Shown: positions 37,963 to 47,851, counted from the first letter of the stretch. The stretch is DNA of 64,000 bases from DATFVA01 sp963764235 (GCA_963764235.1 CAVXRO010000009.1:248001-312000); one strand, 5' to 3'. Numbers and translations are program-made. Notes: generated from the letters alone by a model not told the origin.

Positions 37963-38655
37963 ATGAAAACAATCGGACTAATAGGAGGGACCGGCTGGGT
38001 TTCCACCACCGACTACTACCGTCTCATAAACCAGGAGACAAACCGTCTGCTGGGAGGACAGAACTCCGCGCGGTTGATCCTTTATTCCTTCAACTATGCC
38101 GACATAAACGAATGCAACATCCGCGACGACCACGAAGGAGTATACAGGTACGTACTTGATGCCGCGGGGAAATTAAAAGAGGCCGACGCCGGTTTTATAG
38201 TGCTCTGCGCCAACACACTCCACCAGTACGTTGAAAGACTGAACGAAGAAATACAGCTCCCCATTGTTCACATCGCCGATGCCGCAGCCGCGGAGATAAA
38301 AAGAAAAGGAATAACGACTATAGGACTGCTCGGCACAAGGTTCACGATGGAAATGGATTTCTACACGAAGAAGCTGAGCGAAGCCGGCATCACATCACTG
38401 GTACCCGATAAACCCGAACGTAATTATATTCACAGCATTATAATGGACGAGCTCCTGAAAGAGGATCTGAGGCCCGAATCAAGGCAGCGCTTCCTGGAAA
38501 TAATCGGTGAGCTTGAGAGTCGGGGCGCAGAAGGCATCGTACTCGGCTGCACGGAGATCCCGCTGCTTATAAAGCAGGAACACACTCACCTGCCGGTCTT
38601 CAACACACTGCAGCTGCACGCAAAAGCTGCGGTTGATTTCGCGTTAAACAGCTGA
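37963..38655 (+). CDS. aspartate/glutamate racemase-family protein
   Basis: 230 residues with the two-domain racemase pattern. The N-terminal IGLIGGTGW, the first catalytic Cys in VLCANTLH (about 86) and the second in EGIVLGCTEIPLLI (about 196) are all present, so amino-acid racemisation through two cysteines is likely. The substrate may be aspartate (YgeA-like) or a broader set. It has its own promoter of the Bacteroidota type. Confidence 0.9.
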   Translation: MKTIGLIGGTGWVSTTDYYRLINQETNRLLGGQNSARLILYSFNYADINECNIRDDHEGVYRYVLDAAGKLKEADAGFIVLCANTLHQYVERLNEEIQLPIVHIADAAAAEIKRKGITTIGLLGTRFTMEMDFYTKKLSEAGITSLVPDKPERNYIHSIIMDELLKEDLRPESRQRFLEIIGELESRGAEGIVLGCTEIPLLIKQEHTHLPVFNTLQLHAKAAVDFALNS

Positions 38656-38711
38656 GATCTTCTGCAGGTAAGGTTACAAATTCATTATATTGCAGGAAAA
38701 AAAGATTCGCT

Positions 38712-39233
38712 TTGAAGAAAATACAGAAACCGAAGCCGGGCGAATACCCCGCTTACGCTTCGATGTACATCGATCTCCTTCCGGATGACGGAATGGTGCT
38801 TCAGCATATGAAAGAAAACCTTGGGACGGTAAAAGAATTCATCCTGTCGCTTCCGCCCGAAAAGCTCCTTTACAGGTATGCCCCGGGGAAATGGTCAATA
38901 AAAGAAATACTCGTTCACATAACAGACGACGAACGGATATACTCATACCGCGCGCTGCGGTTTGCGAGGAACGATGCGGCAGAACTGCCGGGATTCGAAC
39001 AGGACAATTACGCGGTCGAATCCAACGCAGACGAAAGAGAGCTGGAAAACATCCTTGAAGAATACGAAGCTGTCCGCAGGGCGACCATCGCACTATTCAA
39101 CGGGCTGGACGACAAAGCGCTGATACGGAGGGGCATAGCCGACGGAAATGAAGACACGGTACGGGCCCTCGCATATCACATCGCCGGCCACGAGCTCCAC
39201 CACATAGACTTTATCAAAAAGCACTACCTGTAA
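38712..39233 (+). CDS. DinB-like metalloprotein
   Basis: 173 residues forming a four-helix bundle of the DinB/YfiT superfamily. The likely metal-binding histidines are in EILVHITDDE (His about 76) and HIAGHELHH near residues 155-163. Family members include thiol transferases for bacillithiol or mycothiol and damage-inducible proteins, and the specific role is open. The start is TTG at 38712 after AGGAAAAAAA. It follows the racemase gene by 56 bases and may be co-transcribed. Confidence 0.85.
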   Translation: MKKIQKPKPGEYPAYASMYIDLLPDDGMVLQHMKENLGTVKEFILSLPPEKLLYRYAPGKWSIKEILVHITDDERIYSYRALRFARNDAAELPGFEQDNYAVESNADERELENILEEYEAVRRATIALFNGLDDKALIRRGIADGNEDTVRALAYHIAGHELHHIDFIKKHYL

Positions 39234-39370
39234 ACAATGTACTTTCCCTCCTTGCCATTAACTGTCCCGCCCCGCGGGAGGCAATCCCTTCCCACACCCA
39301 TCCCAATCCCCTATCATCCATACGGAAGAGAATAAGGGTGCCCGTTATGGCGTAGTTATCCCGCAGTTGC

Positions 39371-39415
39371 AGGCCGAAAGAAGGCCGGGAGATGGCCGAA
39401 AGAAGGCCGAAAGAA
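39371..39415. repeat. GGCCGAAAGAA direct repeats
   Basis: Three near-identical GGCCGAAAGAA units (39372-39382, 39394-39404, 39405-39415, the last beginning one base later in sequence) in the spacer before the 39507 gene. Each GGCC...GGCC pair could also form a small hairpin. Confidence 0.5.
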
Positions 39416-39506
39416 ATTGGAAAAATAAGACTAAAGAACCCCTGAGACTGTCTATTTTCGCACAAATTTAGCATATTTGGAGGTAAAATAAAAGCGGGAA
39501 ACTCAA

Positions 39507-40109
39507 TTGGCGAAAAAAAATCCCTCAATCCTCGGAGAACCCCACGGGAAGATCGGGGACTATGTTTTCAAAGAAAGAAACGGAAAAACATACATCTCGA
39601 AAGCTGCAAAAACATACACTCCCAGTCAGCTCCCCCACGAAAAAGATAAGCGGAACAAGCAGAAAGTAAACGGAAAATTTTCATCAGTCATAAACAAAAG
39701 TCCCCTCCTGCATGCTGTCTGGGAAAAAGAAAAAGCACCCTGCACCACAGCATACAACAAGATCAACAAAGTAAACTATCCTCTCTGCGAACCCGACCAC
39801 CCCTCAGCAGAAGCGCAGATAACCCCCGGCGGCTTCAAACTCGAGGTAGAAGAAATATCACCCTTCCCCGGCAGAATCGAAGTCGTACCCCTCCCTTTCG
39901 AACTTCGAAAAGAAGAAACCAACATCGCATACATAATGATCCTCAGCCTCTGGAACAAAAGAAGAAAAAAAGATAACGACTTCGAATTCCTACTCAGGTT
40001 AAGGTTGAAGTTTGGGCCAGAGATAAGGGTCAGTGTATTTTGTGCGGCTCAAAAGAAAATCTTCATTTTGATCATAAACTACCGTTTTCTAAAGGAGGGA
40101 CAAGTTTAA
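39507..40109 (+). CDS. DUF6266-like protein with a foreign 3' end
   Basis: 200 residues. The N-terminal half (ILGEPHGKIGDYVFKERNGKTYISKA) resembles a family of small Bacteroidota/Ignavibacteria proteins, often phage- or island-associated, whose members open with a GKIG...NGK pattern. From about residue 160 the protein no longer looks native (LLRLRLKFGPEI...). There the DNA encodes, in another frame, the end of an HNH nuclease. The natural C-terminus probably ended near NKRRKKDNDFEF and the rest is read-through into foreign sequence. Codons favour C and A strongly compared with the neighbours, suggesting transfer. Confidence 0.55.
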   Translation: MAKKNPSILGEPHGKIGDYVFKERNGKTYISKAAKTYTPSQLPHEKDKRNKQKVNGKFSSVINKSPLLHAVWEKEKAPCTTAYNKINKVNYPLCEPDHPSAEAQITPGGFKLEVEEISPFPGRIEVVPLPFELRKEETNIAYIMILSLWNKRRKKDNDFEFLLRLRLKFGPEIRVSVFCAAQKKIFILIINYRFLKEGQV

Positions 40110-40198
40110 CAGCCGATAATGTTCGTATCCTCTGTATGAAACATAATCTTGAAAAATCTGATAAGATTTTAATTATTCCTCCCTTCTTTATTCCATAG
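39977..40198 (+). pseudogene. HNH endonuclease C-terminal fragment
   Basis: A frame too short for a gene, opening after a TAA at 39974 and ending with TAG at 40196. It encodes IPTQVKVEVWARDKGQCILC, then GSKENLHFDHKLPFSKGG and a final ADNVRILCMKHNLEKSDKI. This is the classic HNH pattern: CxxC, the HFDH metal/catalytic His pair, then the N and CxxH. It has no start codon and lacks the N-terminal part. It overlaps the tail of the DUF6266-like gene in a different frame, so it is the remnant of a homing-type or phage-type nuclease joined by recombination. Confidence 0.75.
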
Positions 40199-40320
40199 AT
40201 TTGATCCTTCAATTTTAACTTTACCAACTCTTTCGTCCAGATCAGTTCCCCTTACTTTTTGATCAGCATTTCATACTTTTTTTTTATTATGTTATGACCT
40301 GAATAAATGGAGATTAAACT

Positions 40321-40713
40321 ATGAATGTCTCTGTTTCAATTCGTATTGCCGCGGTGCTGACCGCCGTTTCAGCGTTCGGACTGGGTATACCCTGCATCAT
40401 GGCCATCCGGAATCTTTCCGCCGGGCTTGGCATTCCTTATGTGTTCGGCTACCCTGCTTACGGGGGCGGAGGTTTCGAACGCCATGGTATCGTCACAACA
40501 ATCCCGCTGCTGATCGGGTTCCTCGTCATCTGCATTGCCGAAGCTTATGCAGTCTGGCTTCTCTGGGGCGGATATAAAACAGGTGCTGTTCTTGCACTCA
40601 TTCTCGTTCTGCCCGGTGCGGTATACTGGTGGGGCTTTGATCTTCCTTTCCCGCCCATTGCCGCGCTTATCCGCACCATCCTGATACTTGTCAGCTGGTC
40701 GTACTTGATTTAG
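40321..40713 (+). CDS. small integral membrane protein
   Basis: 130 residues with four hydrophobic segments (about 8-28, 55-77, 82-100 and 108-128) and no signal for a named family. GGAG upstream of the ATG supports the start. The function is unknown; it could be a DoxX-like or DUF-type membrane protein but no motif decides this. It is flanked by the HNH remnant and a methyltransferase. Confidence 0.65.
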   Translation: MNVSVSIRIAAVLTAVSAFGLGIPCIMAIRNLSAGLGIPYVFGYPAYGGGGFERHGIVTTIPLLIGFLVICIAEAYAVWLLWGGYKTGAVLALILVLPGAVYWWGFDLPFPPIAALIRTILILVSWSYLI

Positions 40714-40851
40714 CGCTGGCATTTATCTCGAGAAACCCTTGAAAGTCTATTGCTTCCTTCCAGCTGCCGGCCTGCCGGTAATATCCTGAAGAACTTTCAT
40801 AAATTTTACCGGATATTTAATTTTAGTAAATTCAGTTGCGGATAGGATACT

Positions 40852-41652
40852 ATGAAAATGAAGAATAAGAACGATCCCTGGGAAGGCGGGGATCAGTATG
40901 AAAAATTTATGGGACGATGGAGTAATCTGATTAGCCGGAAATTCCTTGTCTGGCTTGCTGTCCCGACTGACCGCATCTGGCTTGACCTCGGCTGCGGAAC
41001 GGGTTCGCTTACAAAATTAATACTGGAGAATTACCGGCCGAAGAAGGTCATAGCGGTTGATTCGTCCGAAGAGTTTATCGCGTTTGCTGAACAGTCAATA
41101 GTATCAACTTACGTACATTTTCAGGTCGACCTGGCAGAGAAGCTTGATATGGAATCCGGCATGATTGATGCCGCGGTCTCGGGAATTATGCTCAATTTCG
41201 TTCCTGACCCCGAAAGAGTTATTGCTGAAATAAAAAGAGTTGTCAAGCCGGGAGGAACTGTCGGGATATTCGTCTGGGATTATTCAAAAGGTATGGAGAT
41301 GCTGCGCTGTTTCTGGGATGCTGCGGTCGAACTGGATAGCAGGGCAAAAAAGTTTGATGAAGGGATCAGGTTTCCGCTTTGCCGCGAAGGTCAGCTTGAG
41401 TCTCTTATCAGGCGATCCGGTATGAAAGAGGTTGAAGCCAAGCCTCTTGAGGAAAACATAGTCTTCAGCGACTTTCACGATTATTGGGATCCGTTTCTTG
41501 GAAATGTTGGTCCGGCTCCGGCCTATACGATGAGCTTACAGGAAACGGACCGGCAGAAACTTGAAAAAAAACTCAGGGAAATTTTACCGGCCGCAAAGGA
41601 CGGCTCGATATCTCTGAAGGTCAAAGCCTGGGCAGTAAAGTGTAAAGTCTGA
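40852..41652 (+). CDS. class I SAM-dependent methyltransferase
   Basis: 266 residues with the Rossmann methyltransferase fold: motif I WLDLGCGTGSL (about 43-53), the acidic motif II VIAVDSSEEF (about 65-74), and motif IV/post region AAVSGIMLNFVPDPERVIAEI (about 105-125). It belongs to the UbiE/small-molecule type. The substrate is unknown. The ATG at 40852 gives MKMKNKNDPWEGGDQYEKFMGRW, typical of this subgroup. Confidence 0.88.
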   Translation: MKMKNKNDPWEGGDQYEKFMGRWSNLISRKFLVWLAVPTDRIWLDLGCGTGSLTKLILENYRPKKVIAVDSSEEFIAFAEQSIVSTYVHFQVDLAEKLDMESGMIDAAVSGIMLNFVPDPERVIAEIKRVVKPGGTVGIFVWDYSKGMEMLRCFWDAAVELDSRAKKFDEGIRFPLCREGQLESLIRRSGMKEVEAKPLEENIVFSDFHDYWDPFLGNVGPAPAYTMSLQETDRQKLEKKLREILPAAKDGSISLKVKAWAVKCKV

Positions 41653-41811
41653 TTCATCTTTAATCAGGATCCCGCGGTTCGTTTAAGCTGGGAGAATAAT
41701 TCGATGCTTATACCGATTTACAACTCTTGAATATTTGCGGGTATACAGAAGGAATTCAGCTAAGGATGAACGGCTTTTTTTCGTGATTTCCTGCTTGGTT
41801 TTTTCGGGCCG

Positions 41812-42014
41812 TTTTACTGAAGGTTTATGATGTGCCTGGGAATGAAATAGCAATTCTGGTTGATGAACTGCAGAATGCCGGGAACTATTCGGTTACCTTC
41901 AGAGGTGATAATCTGGCAAGTGGTGTGTATTTTTATACTTTAACCGCATCGGATATGATTTTAGCAAAATCTATGCTGTTAATAAAAAATAAGGAAGATC
42001 TCCCGGTTAGTTAG
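41812..42014 (+). pseudogene. orphan T9SS sorting-domain fragment
   Basis: The frame reading AVLLKVYDVPGNEIAILVDE and continuing with NAGNYSVTF and LASGVYFYTLTAS up to SMLLIK is the last two thirds of a T9SS C-terminal sorting domain. The NYPNPFNP part and the whole passenger are missing, and the sequence upstream (to 41653) shows no cargo coding. The fragment runs on past the usual LLIK end into NKEDLPVS before stopping. It is the remnant of a deleted cargo gene. Confidence 0.75.
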
Positions 42015-42428
42015 GTAAAAAACGGTTACTTTTTGGTACAGCAAAACCAGGAAGTAACCGGAAGTATCGACAACTGACCGGTGGTAAAATGTTTAGTACA
42101 AACAAGAGTTTGTATGATTGTTCTTGCTTATGAGTACCAAATATTCTTAAATTCAATTGTTGTTATTCTTTACCTTCAAGTATCTGTTTTAATAATCATT
42201 TTTTGGGGAAATATGAAACAGCGGAAAACCTATTCAGAGGGAGAAGATTTTTTCTTTAAAACAATTCGGATAAACTTCAAGAAGAATTTCCACGGACCCT
42301 CGTCAAAACCATACATCTATAATAATCTCATTCATATTTCTCTGTATTAATATTTACAGTTATTCAGAACTTGCTTAAGTGGATTTGTTATTCATAGAAG
42401 CTTTTTATTGAGAAAAATGTAATTTTTT
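42015..42428. other. intergenic region upstream of the kinase gene
   Basis: About 410 bases without a convincing gene. It contains a long inverted repeat, CGGTTACTT (42023-42031) and AAGTAACCG (42052-42060) with inner TGGT/ACCA pairing. It also contains TTATTCAGAACTTG at 42360-42373, which recurs (TTATTCAGAACTGGTAGA-like) before the genes at 50202 and 51395. An 89-codon frame at 42081-42350 has no family features and looks spurious. Confidence 0.4.
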
Positions 42429-45035
42429 ATGATCGGTAAAACAATTTCACATTACAAAATCCTTGCGCTGACGGGTAAAGGCGGCATGGGTGTGGTTTAT
42501 AAAGCCGAGGATATTAACTTAAAAAGGACTGTTGCCCTCAAATTCTTACCCTCCTCCTCTTTATATGATGGAGAAGCAAAAAAAAGATTTATACACGAAG
42601 CTCAGTCGGCATCCGCGCTGGATCATCCAAATATTTGTACAATTTATGAGATCGGTGAATCGGAGGACGGACAATTATTTATTTCTATGGCTCTGTATAA
42701 AGGAGAAACACTAAAAGAAAAGATCGCAAAAGGAAAAATCAGTATAGAGGAGGCAATAGATATTATCCTGCAGATCTGTGCAGGATTGGATAAAGCACAC
42801 CAGAATAATATCGTACACAGAGATATTAAACCTGCGAACATATTTATTACTAATGAAGGAATTGTAAAGATACTGGATTTCGGCATAGCTAAAGTAAAGG
42901 GACATACCCGTCTGACTTTAATGGGCGCTACAGCAGGTACACTGGAGTATATGTCTCCCGAACAGGCCCGCGGCGAGGATATAGACTACAGAACTGATAT
43001 CTGGTCTGCAGGGGTAATTATGTATGAAATGCTGACCGGCAAACAGCCTTTCAGAGGTGAATATGATCAGGCACTGATTTACTCTATCCTGAACCAGTCA
43101 CCGGATCTGAATGAAATTCCCAGGAAATTATACCCCATTATTAAAAAAGCTATCGCCAAATCTCAGTCGGAAAGATATCAGAATGCAAAAGGAATGATTG
43201 AGGATCTGATGTCTTTAAAAAAGGGCCGTGATATTAAAACAGGAAATTTTCCTTCATTATTTCAGCCTCGTGAAAATAATCTAAAAACAAAACTTGTACT
43301 GACAACAATAGCAGTCTGTGTAGTTCTTGTGATTGTATATTTCTTTCTCAATATTCCGCCGGGGAATAAGGTCAATATCCCCGAGAGAAAAACTATCGTC
43401 GTATTGCCGTTTAAAAATTTAGGATCGCCGGAGGATGATTATTTTGCGGAAGGTGTAAGAGATGAGATTTCCAATAAATTGTCCTCGCTGTCTTCACTCG
43501 GTGTAATTTCAAGAAACAGTGCAGATAAATATGCAAAGTCGAATAAAACCAGTAAAGAAATTGGCAAGGAGCTGGGAGTCAATTTCATCCTTGAAGGTAC
43601 AATACGGTGGGCAAAGAACAAGGATAAAGAAAGCAGAATCAGAATAATTCCACAGTTAGTCAGGGTATCTGACGATACAAATATCTGGTCCGATGCTTTT
43701 GACAGAACCATCGATGATATTTTTAATGTACAGAATGAAATAGCACAGAATGTTGTTGATAAACTGGGAATCAAAATACCGCTTGGTCAATCTATCACCG
43801 GACCACCACCAACCCAAAACCTTGAAGCTTATGATTATTACCTTAAAGCACTTAAATTCCACTACGGTCCCTCAACAGGTGCCAACATCAAGACCTGTGT
43901 TAAACTTTATGAGCAGGCAATCAAGTTGGATTCTAATTTTGCCGCTGCTCATGCCCAGGTTTCAATAGCTTATATGGGGCTTTTCAAATGGTATTGGGAC
44001 AGAGACAGCCTGAACCTGGAAAAAGCTTCCAGACATTTGCAGAAAGCCAAAGAACTGAATCCTGATATCGCTGATGTGCACCTGGCCCAGTTCTTTAATT
44101 ATTACTGGTTCACGACCAATGATGAACAGGTACTTAATGAATTAAAAAAGGTACTGGAAATACAGCCTAATAATGCTGAAGCCCATTTTATGATAAGCGG
44201 GTATTACTGGAGAAGGGGGGAAATTGCATTATCTGAAGAAAATGATAATAAGGCGCTGCAGCTTGATCCGCTGAATGCCAGATATCCCTGGGGGATTGCT
44301 CTCGATTACAATTTGAGGAAAGATTACGAGAAGGCTGAAAAATATTTTCAACAGGCAATTAAGCTTAGTCCTAATACATCCATCTTCTATACACAGCTGC
44401 TTATGAATTCTTTAGATTGGCACGGTAACACGAAGCTTGCACGGCAGATAAGCAGGAACATTAAGGATGATGAATATCTGGAAGACTCTTACAACATTTT
44501 TATTTATCTGGGTATTCTGGATAGAAATTATGACAAAGTTCTGAAAGAATTAAAATCGTCGCAGAAAGAATATGAAAACAGTTATAACAGATATATTCCT
44601 AATTCACAGATGACTGCATTTGTATACCGATATATGAACAATAATGAACTTTCAAATAAATATTTTAAAACTTCGGCAGTTCAGTTGGAAAAAATGCTTC
44701 TCAACAAACCGGGTGATAACCGTTTACGTTTTGCTTTAAGTATTAGTTATGCAGGAGTGGGTGAAAAAGATAAAGCGATTAGTGAACTTGATAATGCCTT
44801 TCAATCAGACCCCTCGTGGACTGAGAAGAGACGGAAGTATACCGGTAGTTCTTATCTGACAACGATTTATATTCTGGTCGGTGATTATGATAATGCATTA
44901 AAACAAATTGATCTGTTACTATTAGGCCCGACAGGCTTTTCTGTCAACCGGCTTAAACTGGATCCTTTATACGATCCATTACGAAATCTTCAGGGATATA
45001 AAGAAATAATTAATAAATATTCACTAAAGGACTAA
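42429..45035 (+). CDS. membrane Ser/Thr protein kinase with TPR repeats
   Basis: 868 residues. The cytoplasmic kinase domain (about 9-265) has GKGGMGVVYKAED, the ATP lysine in VALKFLP, IVHRDIKPANIFI, LDFGIAKV and EYMSPEQ, so it should be active. A transmembrane helix (about 297-315) leads to a periplasmic domain with KTIVVLPFKNLG...YFAEGVRDEI (about 326-450), a FlgO/CyaB-associated type, and then about ten TPR-like helices to the end. It is one of the Hanks-type kinases with long sensory tails frequent in FCB bacteria. It begins a block with a TonB receptor and a hybrid kinase. Confidence 0.9.
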   Translation: MIGKTISHYKILALTGKGGMGVVYKAEDINLKRTVALKFLPSSSLYDGEAKKRFIHEAQSASALDHPNICTIYEIGESEDGQLFISMALYKGETLKEKIAKGKISIEEAIDIILQICAGLDKAHQNNIVHRDIKPANIFITNEGIVKILDFGIAKVKGHTRLTLMGATAGTLEYMSPEQARGEDIDYRTDIWSAGVIMYEMLTGKQPFRGEYDQALIYSILNQSPDLNEIPRKLYPIIKKAIAKSQSERYQNAKGMIEDLMSLKKGRDIKTGNFPSLFQPRENNLKTKLVLTTIAVCVVLVIVYFFLNIPPGNKVNIPERKTIVVLPFKNLGSPEDDYFAEGVRDEISNKLSSLSSLGVISRNSADKYAKSNKTSKEIGKELGVNFILEGTIRWAKNKDKESRIRIIPQLVRVSDDTNIWSDAFDRTIDDIFNVQNEIAQNVVDKLGIKIPLGQSITGPPPTQNLEAYDYYLKALKFHYGPSTGANIKTCVKLYEQAIKLDSNFAAAHAQVSIAYMGLFKWYWDRDSLNLEKASRHLQKAKELNPDIADVHLAQFFNYYWFTTNDEQVLNELKKVLEIQPNNAEAHFMISGYYWRRGEIALSEENDNKALQLDPLNARYPWGIALDYNLRKDYEKAEKYFQQAIKLSPNTSIFYTQLLMNSLDWHGNTKLARQISRNIKDDEYLEDSYNIFIYLGILDRNYDKVLKELKSSQKEYENSYNRYIPNSQMTAFVYRYMNNNELSNKYFKTSAVQLEKMLLNKPGDNRLRFALSISYAGVGEKDKAISELDNAFQSDPSWTEKRRKYTGSSYLTTIYILVGDYDNALKQIDLLLLGPTGFSVNRLKLDPLYDPLRNLQGYKEIINKYSLKD

Positions 45036-45142
45036 AGAATATAATATAGCAATGTAAAGCATATATGGGTTGGTTATCAGAAGAAACATCATAGAAGCAT
45101 AATATTTCAGAATCTAACATAATGATCTTGAAGGAGCTGGTT

Positions 45143-47806
45143 ATGAAAAAAATTTCCGTGTTTCTTTTATTGTATATATTCTTTCTGCTTAACAACCTCT
45201 TCGCACAATCAACCACAGGAAATATGGAAGGCTGGGTATTTGATGCAGACAACCAGCCGATTATTTCAGCAAATATTCTTATCACTTCAGCTGAATTACA
45301 AGGATCCAGGGGCGCAGCAACAGATACACGGGGATATTTTCGCATTCAGGCACTGCCCGTAGGAACATATACTGTTAAAATAAGTCACATTTCATATCAA
45401 CAAGTTTCATTGGACAGAGTTACGATACTGCTTGGAAAAACAACTTCTATTGGAGTAATTCACCTGACTGAGAAGTCTATTGAAACGGAACCCGTTGTAG
45501 TATTAGGCAGAAAGCCAGTTATTGATACCCGGTCCACAACAAATGGTAAGAACTTATCAGCCACTCAATTTGATAAACTTCCTGTTGAAAGAAATTATTT
45601 CCAGCTTGCTGAACTTCTTCCGAATGCTAACATAAGCTACAAGGGAGACAGAGGTACAAACTTTTCGGGTGGTACCGGAATTGAAAATAAATATTTTGTT
45701 GATGGAGCAGATATTTCAACTCCGACTTTTGGCGGATGGCGGATTGATCTGCCTTATAATTTTATTCGTGAAGTTGAAGTAAGAACCGGAGGGTATGATG
45801 CAGAATTTCAAAGTTCATTAGGTGGAATTATGAATGCTGTAACATACTCCGGAGGAAACGAATTTCATGGAACAATATTCAGTTACCTTACTAACAATAG
45901 TTTAAGAGGATCTCCAAGGTTAGCTGACGGTCAGTCCCCGGAAGGAGATTTTTCTAATTTTGATATCGGATTTGGAGTCGGGGGACATATAATCAAAGAT
46001 CGACTTTGGTACTACGCTGCATACGACCCGAATTTTATTTACAACGATGTTTTTGTAAATGGATTGGGTATGCAAAATAGTTATAAAACAGAGCATAAAT
46101 TTGCTGGAAAACTTACCTGGAGTCTAGATGAAAACAATTTAATTACTCTTGCAGTCAGCGGTAGTCCGTACAAAGAACGCCAAATTATAGGTAGTTCAAG
46201 TGTTAATAGCCTAAAGACTCTTAGTCTTGAATCCGCTACAAGAGACAATACGATTCTAGCTTACAATTCGATTCTCAGAGGAATTCATACTATTAGTGAT
46301 GTTTTATTTTTAGAATCATCATTATCATTTGGTGCTTTAACCAGTACTATTAAACCGGCTTTGCAAGGTGGAGAAGCTCTTGAGTATTTTGATTACATTT
46401 CTATGACACATTCAGGGGGTTTGGGGATTACTCAGGTAAAAAGTGATATAAATTTGTTCGACGGATCAATCAAAGGTACCCTATCATTATCTGAACATAC
46501 AATTAAGGCTGGTTTTGGATATGAAATAATTTCTACTTACAGGTACGAAGACTGGAATCTGCTAAGTCGATATCCAACTTATTATTATTATCAATATGAA
46601 TTACTCGATGGGACTGTAAAGCAAAAAAACTTTTCAGCTTTCTTACAAGACTCCTGGCAAATTGCTCCACGGATCTGTTTTAATGTGGGAATCAGGTGGG
46701 ATCCCCAGTGGCTGATAGCTTCTGACGGATCGTTGGCTCAAAAAATTACAGACCAGGTGCAGCCGAGAATAGGTGTTATTTATCAGCCGGGAGAACTTGG
46801 TACACAAAAAATCACTGCATCCTTCGGACGATTTTATCAACCACTACAACAAGCACTTTCGATAGTATATCATTTAAAAGGAGCTTACTTGTATGGCATT
46901 TTTTATCCAAATGACCCCCGTGTTGATAGCAGCGGCGCTTTCTATTATACACCAAATATGAATGCATTTGTAACTAATATTCCAAATTTAAAAGGACAAT
47001 ATGAAGATGAATTTTCACTCGGATATGAAAGAATGCTTTCTTCAGAATATAAATTTGGAATTCATGGTATCTATCGCTATCTCGGTCAGGGAGTCGAGGA
47101 CGGTGTTGTTAGCCCTGAAGATCAAATTAAGTATAACACTTTACAGGTATACGGAAATCCCGGCAGCGGAATGCTTAGTATGTTTCCGAAACTGAAGCGT
47201 GAGTATACATCGTTAGAACTTACATTGGAACGTTTTTCACCCGGAGGTTTAAATTTTTTCATTTCCTATGTATTATCTCGTAATCGAGGCAATTACGACG
47301 GACTTGCTCAGACTTATGATGGGACAATGGTATGGCCAAATACTACCAATCAATCAGCTCTGCCAGAGCGAATGGTCAATGCTGATGGGCTTTTACCTAA
47401 TGATAGAACTCATGTAATAAAAATATCAGGGTCTTATGTCTTTGATTTTGGACTGACAGCAGGAATAGTATTTCAATGGATGAGCGGGACACCTCTTAAT
47501 GAGTTCGGAGTTGATTCTACTTTTGGTCAGTCTACTTTTCTTCAACCCCGCGGATCAGTTGGTAGGACGCCCTCTATCTGGGATTTGAATTTTAGATTTA
47601 TGTATGATTTTTCAAATTTACTTCCAATATATTCTACAAAGCTGGTTCTTGATCTGATGCATGTTGCAAGTCAAAGAACAGAACTCGATTATGATCAATT
47701 TCATTATTTCGATTATGATCAAAATTATCCAAATCTCAATTATATGAAACCGACTCAATTTTTACCGCCAATGTTGATACGATTAGGAATTGAAATGAAT
47801 TTATAA
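45143..47806 (+). CDS. TonB-dependent receptor with carboxypeptidase-regulatory-like domain
   Basis: About 887 residues. The signal peptide ends NNLFAQ. A CarboxypepD_reg-like beta domain follows (about 28-108: GWVFDADNQPIISANILI, RGYFRIQALPVGTYTVKI). Next is the plug (GTGIENKYFVDGADIS, VRTGGYDAEFQSSLGGIMNAVT), then a 22-strand-like barrel ending RLGIEMNL. It should import a ligand or nutrient across the outer membrane with TonB-ExbBD energy. The ATG at 45143 is preferred over 45122 because AAGGAG is correctly placed. No SusD partner is encoded next to it. Confidence 0.9.
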   Translation: MKKISVFLLLYIFFLLNNLFAQSTTGNMEGWVFDADNQPIISANILITSAELQGSRGAATDTRGYFRIQALPVGTYTVKISHISYQQVSLDRVTILLGKTTSIGVIHLTEKSIETEPVVVLGRKPVIDTRSTTNGKNLSATQFDKLPVERNYFQLAELLPNANISYKGDRGTNFSGGTGIENKYFVDGADISTPTFGGWRIDLPYNFIREVEVRTGGYDAEFQSSLGGIMNAVTYSGGNEFHGTIFSYLTNNSLRGSPRLADGQSPEGDFSNFDIGFGVGGHIIKDRLWYYAAYDPNFIYNDVFVNGLGMQNSYKTEHKFAGKLTWSLDENNLITLAVSGSPYKERQIIGSSSVNSLKTLSLESATRDNTILAYNSILRGIHTISDVLFLESSLSFGALTSTIKPALQGGEALEYFDYISMTHSGGLGITQVKSDINLFDGSIKGTLSLSEHTIKAGFGYEIISTYRYEDWNLLSRYPTYYYYQYELLDGTVKQKNFSAFLQDSWQIAPRICFNVGIRWDPQWLIASDGSLAQKITDQVQPRIGVIYQPGELGTQKITASFGRFYQPLQQALSIVYHLKGAYLYGIFYPNDPRVDSSGAFYYTPNMNAFVTNIPNLKGQYEDEFSLGYERMLSSEYKFGIHGIYRYLGQGVEDGVVSPEDQIKYNTLQVYGNPGSGMLSMFPKLKREYTSLELTLERFSPGGLNFFISYVLSRNRGNYDGLAQTYDGTMVWPNTTNQSALPERMVNADGLLPNDRTHVIKISGSYVFDFGLTAGIVFQWMSGTPLNEFGVDSTFGQSTFLQPRGSVGRTPSIWDLNFRFMYDFSNLLPIYSTKLVLDLMHVASQRTELDYDQFHYFDYDQNYPNLNYMKPTQFLPPMLIRLGIEMNL

Positions 47807-47851
47807 AAAGAACAGGGTAATGAGTGCATTATTAATTTGCTGTTGAAATTT

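Noticed and set aside
39371..39415. GGCCGAAAGAA repeats as a CRISPR array
   Set aside because: Units are about 11 bases with no unique spacers of constant length; no cas genes are present.
42081..42350. 89-codon frame before the kinase gene
   Set aside because: Hydrophobic, AT-driven sequence with no ribosome site and no recognisable family.
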